The notes beneath the pieces are model-generated. The model made no database searches, had not been told where the DNA came from, and saw only the letters and a program-made list of their open reading frames with translations. 64,000 nt of DNA from Mycolicibacterium neoaurum ATCC 25795 (GTDB taxonomy: Bacteria; Actinomycetota; Actinomycetes; Mycobacteriales; Mycobacteriaceae). Positions 58,776-64,000 of the stretch are shown here, in pieces. Both the position numbers and the translations under genes were made by a program. Location of the stretch: contig NZ_JMDW01000007.1 in NCBI RefSeq assembly GCF_000691525.1, positions 112,502-176,501 on the forward strand, in the 5' to 3' direction. The first letter of the stretch is position 1, and every line of letters begins with the position of its first letter.

Positions 58776-59519
58776 ATGGCCTCCATCGATATCCAGAACC
58801 TGGTCAAGGAGTACACCGACCGCCGCGGCAACGTCACCCGCGTCATCGACGGGGTGGATCTCACCATCTCGGGTGAGACGTTCGTATCCGTTGTCGGGCC
58901 GTCGGGTAGCGGAAAGACCACATTGCTCAACATCGTCTCGGGTATCGAGACTCTCACCTCGGGCAGCGTGCGGTTGCGCTCGGGCGCCGACGAGGCCCGG
59001 GTAGGCTATGTGTTCCAGGATCCCCGACTGCTGCCGTGGCGCACCGTGATGGCGAATCTGGGCTTCGTCCAGCACGAACGCGACGGGTGGCAGCAGCGGG
59101 CCGAACACTATCTGGACCTGGTCGGACTGAGCCACTGCGGCAACAGGTTTCCCGCGCAACTATCGGGCGGTCAACAACAACGGATCGGGATCGCCCGCGC
59201 ATTCGCCGTCGAACCGGATGTGTTGTTGATGGACGAACCGTTCAGCCACCTCGACGCGATGACCTCGCGGACGCTGCGCGAGCATCTGGAACGGATCTGG
59301 CTGGAGTCCCGGCGCACCGTCATGTTCGTCACCCATGACGTCACCGAGGCGGTGCAGTTGTCCGACCGGATCGTGGTGCTCGCGCCGGGTGGACGCATCC
59401 ACGAGGTCATCGACGTCGATCTGCCAAGACCCCGCAAGGCGTCCGACCCGGCGGTCGCGGTGCTGCAGGCCGAGGTGCTTGCCCGCTTCGAGGCTCTCGA
59501 GGCAATGGCTTCGGTCTGA
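58776..59519 (+). CDS. ABC transporter ATP-binding protein (SsuB/TauB-like)
   Basis: A 247-aa ATPase: Walker A VGPSGSGKTTLL, Q-loop VFQDPRLLPW, signature LSGGQQQRIGIARA, Walker B VLLMDEPFSHLD, H-loop FVTHDVTEAVQ. The sequence RLLPWRTVMANL is typical of nitrate/sulfonate/taurine ATPases. AAGGA precedes the ATG by 7 nt. It completes a four-gene importer (binding protein, two permeases, ATPase). Confidence 0.94.
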   Translation: MASIDIQNLVKEYTDRRGNVTRVIDGVDLTISGETFVSVVGPSGSGKTTLLNIVSGIETLTSGSVRLRSGADEARVGYVFQDPRLLPWRTVMANLGFVQHERDGWQQRAEHYLDLVGLSHCGNRFPAQLSGGQQQRIGIARAFAVEPDVLLMDEPFSHLDAMTSRTLREHLERIWLESRRTVMFVTHDVTEAVQLSDRIVVLAPGGRIHEVIDVDLPRPRKASDPAVAVLQAEVLARFEALEAMASV

Positions 59520-59537
59520 GCAGGCGCGCGGGCGAAC

Positions 59538-59975
59538 TCAGTGCGTCAGGGCCCTGGTCACGCCCGCCGCCACGACCTTCTTGGCGACCGGGTGCTTCTG
59601 CCGACGTGCCTTTCCACGATTGCGGCGGACCACCAGGAGGGCGACGACAGCCAGGCCGGCAACGACCGCGATCGCGACACGGGAATCGGCCTTCTCGGCG
59701 ACGACCTGCTTCACCTCGTCGGTCTTCTCCGCAACAGCCTGCTTGGCATCCTGGGCCTTCTCGGTCACCGCCTCCTTGGCGTCCTCGGCCTTCTCGGTGA
59801 CGGCCTGCGCCGCGTCCTCGGCCTTGTCCGCGACCGCGTCCAGCCCCTGCTTGACCTGTGCGGTCGCCTTGTCCGCGGCGCCTTCGGCCTTCAGGTCGTC
59901 ATTGCCGACCAGATCCCCGACGGCCTCCTTGGCGCGGCCGGCGAACTCCTCTGCCTTGTTTGTGATGTCTGCCAT
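59538..59975 (-). CDS. CsbD-like stress protein with helical repeats and membrane anchor
   Basis: A 145-aa protein. Residues 1-30 are CsbD-like (NKAEEFAGRAKEAVGDLVGN). Residues about 35-95 are an amphipathic, Ala/Lys/Glu-rich helix with an 11-residue rhythm (VTEKAEDAKEAVTEKAQDAK), as in LEA/apolipoprotein-type proteins. A single membrane helix (VAIAVVAGLAVVALLVV) follows, then a basic cytoplasmic tail. AAAGGA precedes the ATG at 59975. Such proteins associate with stress and envelope protection, which is inference. Confidence 0.85.
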   Translation of the reverse strand: MADITNKAEEFAGRAKEAVGDLVGNDDLKAEGAADKATAQVKQGLDAVADKAEDAAQAVTEKAEDAKEAVTEKAQDAKQAVAEKTDEVKQVVAEKADSRVAIAVVAGLAVVALLVVRRNRGKARRQKHPVAKKVVAAGVTRALTH

Positions 59976-60053
59976 GATGGGCGTCCTTTCTCGCTTCGTT
60001 GCTGACTGTTGGTCGTGACGAAGCGGCGAAAGCGCATGCATTTTGGGTGGTGA

Positions 60054-60070
60054 GGCTGCTCACAGCAGCC
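60054..60070. terminator. Short hairpin after serine-hydrolase gene
   Basis: GGCTGC-TCACA-GCAGCC forms a 6-bp stem with a 5-nt loop 7 nt beyond the minus-strand stop at 60078. Possibly a weak terminator; no T-run. Confidence 0.4.
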
Positions 60071-60077
60071 GAGAGGT

Positions 60078-61319
60078 TCAGTAGACCCGCGGGATCTCGG
60101 CGTTGATCCGGTCCAACAGCGCCGGATAACGCTTGGCTTCCGGGTGGCCGCTCGGCTTGCCGCTGCTGATCACCGCCACCGACAACGCGCGCTGCGGATC
60201 GGCCCACACCGCGATGTCGGTCAGCCCCGTGTGCCCGAAGGCTCCGCCGGCATCCTTGCCGAACGGGCCGAACCGCTTGGACCCCAGCATGTAGCCGGTG
60301 CCCCAGCGCATCGGCTGCAAACCCGTCGCGAGATCCGGACGCAGTCGGCGGGCTTCGGCCGTCGCCCGGTGCAACGTGTCTGCCGTCAACACCCGGTGCC
60401 CGTCGAGTTCACCACCGCGGACCAGGATCTCGGCGAACCGCGACAACTCGAATGCGTTCGAGACGGTGTTCGAGGACGGGATGACACCGGTGAGGAACTC
60501 GGGCGTGTTGGAGAACGGGATGATCTGTTGGGGGGTACCTCCGACAGCTGTCTTGAACGCCTTGGCAATCGGTGCGGGCAACGGCTTGCCCGTCACATGG
60601 CTCGGTGCAACCAACGGAACATCTTGGGGTGCAACGCCATAATTGGTCCAACGGAAACCGAGCGGGTCGAGGATCTCCTCGGCGAGGATATCGCGGATGC
60701 TGCGTCCGGTTGCGGCAGAGATGATCTCACGCATCAGCGGCCCCCACGTCACACCGTGGTAGATGTGGACCAGACCGGGCCGGTACACCGGCTTCATCCG
60801 GCCGAGCATTTCGCGCGCGTACTCGCTGTCGTCCATCCGCTTCAGATCGGGGCGCGGCCCGGTGGCGAACGGGATGCCGGCACTGTGGGTCAGCGCATGC
60901 CGAATGGTGGTGCGGTCCTTGCCATGACTGGTGTAGTCGGGCAGGTAGTCACACACGCGATCCTCGAGGGAAAAGGCGCCGCGTTCGACCAGCATGTGGG
61001 TCACGGTGGTGGTGATCGCCTTGGCGGCGGAGTACACGCAGTACGGCGTATCGGTGCGCACCGGGATGCGCTCGGCATCGGCAGGATCGTGCGGCCCGTT
61101 CCCCCAGGCGTGTCCGATGGCGCGGTTGAGGATGACCTTGGAGTTGCGGCGCAGGCAGACCTGGATGGCCGGGTGCATACCGGCCCGATACCAATGCGTG
61201 GCAGCATCCCAGATCCGTTCCACCGCAGCGGAATCGACCTCGTCGGTATCCTCGATGCCCCGATCGGTGATCGCGTCGAGGTCGTCGGGCACCCGGATGC
61301 GACCCTCGTGAACGCTCAC
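60078..61319 (-). CDS. Serine hydrolase, beta-lactamase/EstB family
   Basis: A 413-aa class C beta-lactamase-like esterase. The SxxK nucleophile is YSAAKAITTTV (about residues 96-106) and the Tyr of the YxN-type motif is in VHIYHGVTWG. The late GHTGLTDIAVWADP corresponds to the HTG (KTG-like) box. No signal peptide, so it is cytoplasmic and more likely an esterase or lipase (LipE/LipL-type mycobacterial enzymes) than a true beta-lactamase. It starts with GTG in a 4-nt overlap with the nitrobindin-like gene. Confidence 0.87.
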   Translation of the reverse strand: MSVHEGRIRVPDDLDAITDRGIEDTDEVDSAAVERIWDAATHWYRAGMHPAIQVCLRRNSKVILNRAIGHAWGNGPHDPADAERIPVRTDTPYCVYSAAKAITTTVTHMLVERGAFSLEDRVCDYLPDYTSHGKDRTTIRHALTHSAGIPFATGPRPDLKRMDDSEYAREMLGRMKPVYRPGLVHIYHGVTWGPLMREIISAATGRSIRDILAEEILDPLGFRWTNYGVAPQDVPLVAPSHVTGKPLPAPIAKAFKTAVGGTPQQIIPFSNTPEFLTGVIPSSNTVSNAFELSRFAEILVRGGELDGHRVLTADTLHRATAEARRLRPDLATGLQPMRWGTGYMLGSKRFGPFGKDAGGAFGHTGLTDIAVWADPQRALSVAVISSGKPSGHPEAKRYPALLDRINAEIPRVY

Positions 61320-61801
61320 GGGGCGTCCTTGCGCAGCACCGCGGACAGGTGGTGCTGCAGTGGCTGGCCGACGGCGGCCATCTGGACGGTGTAGCTCAAC
61401 TCCTCACCGCGCAGGGTGAAGGTGCGGGCCATGGCGCTGACATCCTTGGCCGAGGACGACCGGCCGATGATGGAGGTCATCGTCATGGTCAGTGCGCCGT
61501 CGTCGGCGATCTGCAATGGTCCCTCCATGACCTCGACGATGCCGGTGGGGTGCGCCAACACCCATTCGACGCGGCCGGGTTCGGGTATCCGGATGTAACC
61601 CGTCTCGGCGTGCAGCGGTCGGCCGTCGGCGCGCGAACGCGTGTGCTGGTTATAGGACAGGAACGGTTTCCCGACGTGACCGAAGGTGATCGACTCCTGG
61701 TACTCGAATGACGGGATCGTGGGGTACTCGCCCGCGCCGGGCCCGGCCCAGATACCCAGCAGAGGCTCCAGGACCGTCATCGCGGGATGCAGGTCGACCA
61801 T
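61316..61801 (-). CDS. Nitrobindin-like heme-binding protein (FABP-like)
   Basis: A 161-aa beta-barrel protein of the nitrobindin / THAP4-C / DUF1794 family. LLGIWAGPGAGEYPTIPSFE is the signature GxWxGxGxGxYPTI. Two such mycobacterial proteins (Rv2717c and relatives) bind heme and isomerise peroxynitrite. Here the C-terminal heme-ligand His appears to be in PLQHHLSAVLRK. TAGGGT ends 7 nt before the ATG at 61801. Translation is coupled to the downstream serine hydrolase (GTGA overlap), an unexplained combination. Confidence 0.87.
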   Translation of the reverse strand: MVDLHPAMTVLEPLLGIWAGPGAGEYPTIPSFEYQESITFGHVGKPFLSYNQHTRSRADGRPLHAETGYIRIPEPGRVEWVLAHPTGIVEVMEGPLQIADDGALTMTMTSIIGRSSSAKDVSAMARTFTLRGEELSYTVQMAAVGQPLQHHLSAVLRKDAP

Positions 61802-61808
61802 GCTCGTC

Positions 61809-61814
61809 ACCCTA
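61809..61814 (-). promoter_or_regulatory. -10 box, leaderless promoter of nitrobindin-like gene
   Basis: TAGGGT on the minus strand ends 7 nt before the ATG at 61801. Confidence 0.45.
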
Positions 61815-61837
61815 CGTCGTGATCTACTTGCGCCGAT

Positions 61838-62308
61838 ATGAGCCAGCATGATCATCCCCTCGTCGCACCCATCCAGCGCCCGCACCCCGCCCGCTCGGAC
61901 AAGGCGCTCTACCCGGTGACCGGGCTGGCCATCGCCCGATACGGTGACGTCGACGCCAACGGACACGTGAACAACCTTGCCCTGGAATCACTGCACGAGA
62001 CCGCTCGGGCGGAGTTCAACGCGCAGATTTTCCCCGACATCTACCGGCCGGCATCGCGCACGGTCCGGCTGGTGTCGGCCAGCAACGTCGTGCACTTTCT
62101 TGCCGAGGTGCACTGGCCGGCGACCATCGAGACCGGGCTGGGTATCGGCAAGCTCGGCCGTACGTCCTATGTGGCGTCCACCGCCCTGTTCGTCGACCAG
62201 ACGTGCGTCGGCCTGTGCGACACCGTGCTGGTGATGCTCGATGACGACGGGCCCACCCCGATCCCCGACGAGGCGCGCGAACTGCTCGGCGGATACCTGC
62301 TGGCCTGA
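61838..62308 (+). CDS. Hotdog-fold thioesterase (4HBT family)
   Basis: A 156-aa acyl-CoA thioesterase-like protein. YGDVDANGHVNNLALESLHE carries the 4HBT catalytic segment (Asp, His, Asn), and VHFLAEVHWPATIETGLGIG is the second strand pair. Substrate chain length cannot be told. Divergent from the nitrobindin gene (36-bp gap) and closed by a strong bidirectional terminator. Confidence 0.88.
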   Translation: MSQHDHPLVAPIQRPHPARSDKALYPVTGLAIARYGDVDANGHVNNLALESLHETARAEFNAQIFPDIYRPASRTVRLVSASNVVHFLAEVHWPATIETGLGIGKLGRTSYVASTALFVDQTCVGLCDTVLVMLDDDGPTPIPDEARELLGGYLLA

Positions 62309-62327
62309 AACACCGCCTGAAACACCG
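62304..62327 (+). repeat. 12-bp tandem duplication at a stop codon
   Basis: CCTGAAACACCG is present twice head-to-tail (62304-62315, 62316-62327). The first copy contains the thioesterase stop codon and the last two bases of the second belong to the terminator stem. Confidence 0.85.
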
Positions 62328-62361
62328 ATGGTCGTGCACCCGGTTGGGTGCACGACCATCG
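62326..62361. terminator. Bidirectional terminator
   Basis: Perfect 16-bp stem CGATGGTCGTGCACCC / GGGTGCACGACCATCG with GGTT loop, between the convergent thioesterase and aminotransferase genes. No long T-run on either side, as usual for mycobacteria. Confidence 0.82.
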
Positions 62362-62375
62362 ATGTGTATGAGTAC

Positions 62376-63752
62376 CTAGGCGTCGGCCTCGCTGAGTGCG
62401 GCATCCAGGATGGCCAGACCCTCGCGGACCTCGTCATCGCTGATATTGCAGGCCGGAACGGCGTGGATGCGGTTGAAGTTCGCGAACGGCAGCAGTCCGC
62501 CGGACTTGCACGCCGCGATGACGGCGTTCATGGCCGGGCTCGACCCGCCATAGGGCGCCAACGGTTCCCGCGTCTGCTGGTCGGCCACCAGCTCGACGGC
62601 CCAGAACACGCCGAGGCCGCGCACCTCGCCGACACAGCGGTGTTTGGCCGCCAGGTCGCGCAGGCCGGGACCGAGCACGTCGGCGCCGATGCGCTTGGCA
62701 TTGGCCACCATTGCCTCGTCTTCCATCGTGTTGATGGTCGCGACCGCGGCCGCGCAGGCCAGCGGATGGCCGGAGTAGGTCAGTCCACCGGGGTAGGCGC
62801 GGTCGGCGAATGTCGCGGCGATCTTCTCGCTGATTGCTACGCCACCCAGCGGGACGTACCCGGAGGTGACGCCCTTGGCGAAGGTGATCAGATCCGGTGT
62901 GACGTCGAAGTTCTGGATCGCGAACCACTCGCCGGTGCGCCCGAATCCGGCCATCACCTCGTCGGCGATCATGACGATGCCGTACTTGTCACAGATCTCC
63001 CGCACACCGGCCATGTAGCCGGGCGGCGGCACCATGATGCCTGCGGTGCCCGGCACCGATTCGAGGATGATCGCGGCGAACGACGACGCGCCCTCGTGCT
63101 GGATGAGGCGCTCCAGGTAGTCGAGCGCGCGCTCGGATTCCTGCTGCTCGTTCTCGGCGTGGAACGACGAGCGGTACAGGAACGGTCCGTTGAAGTGCAC
63201 GACGCCGGCGCTGGCGTAATCGTTGGGGTAACGACGTGGGTCGCCGGTCAGGTTGATGGCCGTGTCGGTGCCGCCGTGGTACGAGCGGTAGCGCGAGAGC
63301 ACCTTGTACCGGCCGGTGTGCAGCCGGGCCATCCGCACGGCGTGCTCGACGGCGTCGGCACCACCGTTGGTGAAGAAGATCTTGTTCAGATCGCCGGGCG
63401 TGCGCTCGGCGATCAGCCGGGCGGCCTCCGAACGGGCGTCGTTGGCGTGCTGGGGTGCGATGGTGCACAGCTTGGCGGCCTGGGCCTGGATCGCCTCGAC
63501 GACCTTCGGATGCTGATGCCCGATATTGGTGAAGACCAGCTGGCCGGAGAAGTCGAGCAGCTTGTTGCCCTCACCGTCCCAGACATAGGAGCCCTCCGAC
63601 GCGACGATCGTCATCGGCTTGATCTGCGCCTGCGCGGACCAGGAGTGGAACACGTGGGCGCGGTCGAGTTCATAGGTGCGGGCGGCTTCGGCGCGGGCCT
63701 GATCGACGGTCAGACCGTTCGGCAGCGTCGCGATGTCAGGGGTGGTCGTCAT
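62376..63752 (-). CDS. Class III PLP-dependent aminotransferase
   Basis: A 458-aa fold-type I transaminase (omega-amino acid / taurine / beta-alanine:pyruvate group). KIFFTNGGADAVEHAVRMAR binds PLP phosphate, YRSYHGGTDTAINLTGDPRR contains the ring-stacking Tyr, IADEVMAGFGRTGEW the Asp, and ITFAKGVTSGYVPLGGV the Schiff-base Lys. It lies downstream of a methylmalonate-semialdehyde dehydrogenase gene: the pair would turn a beta-amino acid into a semialdehyde and then into acyl-CoA. Start at 63752 (MTTTPDI); ATG 63767 is possible. Confidence 0.91.
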   Translation of the reverse strand: MTTTPDIATLPNGLTVDQARAEAARTYELDRAHVFHSWSAQAQIKPMTIVASEGSYVWDGEGNKLLDFSGQLVFTNIGHQHPKVVEAIQAQAAKLCTIAPQHANDARSEAARLIAERTPGDLNKIFFTNGGADAVEHAVRMARLHTGRYKVLSRYRSYHGGTDTAINLTGDPRRYPNDYASAGVVHFNGPFLYRSSFHAENEQQESERALDYLERLIQHEGASSFAAIILESVPGTAGIMVPPPGYMAGVREICDKYGIVMIADEVMAGFGRTGEWFAIQNFDVTPDLITFAKGVTSGYVPLGGVAISEKIAATFADRAYPGGLTYSGHPLACAAAVATINTMEDEAMVANAKRIGADVLGPGLRDLAAKHRCVGEVRGLGVFWAVELVADQQTREPLAPYGGSSPAMNAVIAACKSGGLLPFANFNRIHAVPACNISDDEVREGLAILDAALSEADA

Positions 63753-63796
63753 AAGTCCATCTTTCACTCAGTGCGGCGGCAGCGGGTAACGGATTG

Positions 63797-63865
63797 CCCG
63801 GCGAGCGTGCGCGGACTTCTGTCCGCGAGGGGTGTGTTGGGGTGCAGACACGCACGCTCGCCGGG
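63797..63865. repeat. 15-bp inverted repeat with inner hairpin
   Basis: CCCGGCGAGCGTGCG (63797-63811) and CGCACGCTCGCCGGG (63851-63865) are exact inverted copies around a 39-nt loop containing GCGGAC-TTCT-GTCCGC (63811-63826). It fills the 121-bp gap between mmsA and the aminotransferase, both minus-strand. Confidence 0.75.
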
Positions 63866-63873
63866 GTGGGGGG

Positions 63874-64000
63874 TCAGGCGTTCTCGGGGAAGCCGAGGTT
63901 GATGCCGCCGTGGGAGGGGTCCAGCCAGCGGGTGGTGATGGCTTTGGTGCGGGTGTAGAAGTGCACCCCTTCCATTCCGTGGGCGTGGGAGTCGCCGAAC
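63874..64000 (-). CDS. mmsA: Methylmalonate-semialdehyde dehydrogenase, C-terminal end (truncated by window)
   Basis: The last 41 codons of a gene entering from the right edge, ending at the TGA 63874-63876. The translation contains HGMEGVHFYTRTKAITTRW and ends INLGFPENA, which matches the C-terminus of CoA-acylating methylmalonate-semialdehyde dehydrogenase (valine, beta-alanine and inositol catabolism). Everything upstream is outside the window. It shares orientation with the aminotransferase downstream. Confidence 0.85.
   Translation of the reverse strand, partial: FGDSHAHGMEGVHFYTRTKAITTRWLDPSHGGINLGFPENA

Noticed and set aside
60049..60064. GGTGAGGCTGCTCACA as a CRP site for the CsbD-like gene
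   Set aside because: It largely coincides with a simple GGCTGC/GCAGCC hairpin just after a stop codon, is a single copy, and so has a simpler explanation.
60078..61319. A true beta-lactamase resistance gene
   Set aside because: No signal peptide, and the layout fits cytosolic EstB/LipL-type esterases better.
62241..63902. A 553-codon plus-strand frame opposite the aminotransferase
   Set aside because: Low-complexity Gly/Arg/Asp sequence with no motifs; it runs through a strong terminator and opposite a clear class III aminotransferase.

Overview
The window is high-GC actinobacterial DNA and almost certainly comes from a mycobacterium, most likely an environmental, fast-growing Mycolicibacterium-type species. 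The evidence is an MmpS/MmpL transporter pair, secreted DUF732- and DUF5078-type proteins, the mycobacterial non-canonical methylenetetrahydrofolate reductase, FprA, a CvrA-type antiporter, a GAF-ANTAR protein, frequent GTG starts, and many genes whose start codon sits 6-7 bases after a TANNNT -10 box, as expected of leaderless mycobacterial transcripts. I see no rRNA, tRNA, CRISPR array, insertion sequence or prophage. Species assignment is inference.

Layout. 1-3.4 kb: a truncated AraC-type regulator, a GAF-ANTAR regulator, an unknown protein and an MFS exporter, all on the minus strand. 3.6-8.3 kb: a tight six-gene MoxR/DUF58/VWA-like membrane operon with overlapping genes. 8.4-15.1 kb: an SDR enzyme, then topoisomerase IB, a Rho-N-like DNA/RNA-binding protein, small acidic proteins, a FAD-Rieske oxidoreductase and a zinc alcohol dehydrogenase. 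Several of the latter are preceded by GTTT-N15/16-GGGTA promoters typical of the stress sigma factor SigF. 15.2-21.9 kb: a Tat-exported glycoside hydrolase, a SKI2-like helicase, a divergent TrkA / K+-H+ antiporter pair and a secreted Ser/Thr-rich protein. 21.9-27.5 kb: tetR divergent from mmpS-mmpL and two small secreted proteins.

27.5-32.7 kb is a catabolic unit: a flavin monooxygenase divergent from a butanediol-type dehydrogenase, an acetoin-reductase-type SDR and a GAF-domain regulator. Two copies of a 16-bp CRP-like site lie between the divergent genes. 32.7-40.5 kb: an aromatic extradiol dioxygenase, fprA with an IdeR-like iron box, a hydrolase, the unusual MTHFR and the giant helicase HrpA. 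40.5-44.2 kb is an envelope/regulator patch with conspicuously AT-rich intergenic DNA: two secreted proteins and a MarR regulator.

44.2-49.5 kb: an FAH-family hydrolase divergent from an NADH-dehydrogenase-like flavoprotein, a two-component system and a convergent Tat/lipoprotein multicopper oxidase. 49.6-52.1 kb: a heteromeric acyl-CoA dehydrogenase pair, one subunit carrying a five-copy 33-bp in-frame repeat at its N-terminus. 52.2-59.5 kb: an SRPBCC protein, a keto-acid decarboxylase with a KstD-like flavoprotein, and a complete ABC importer of the nitrate/sulfonate/taurine type. 59.5-64 kb: a CsbD-like envelope stress protein, a serine hydrolase translationally coupled to a nitrobindin-like heme protein, a thioesterase, and a class III aminotransferase downstream of the end of methylmalonate-semialdehyde dehydrogenase.

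All functions are read from protein motifs and context; no database search was possible. Start codons marked uncertain could shift by a few codons.
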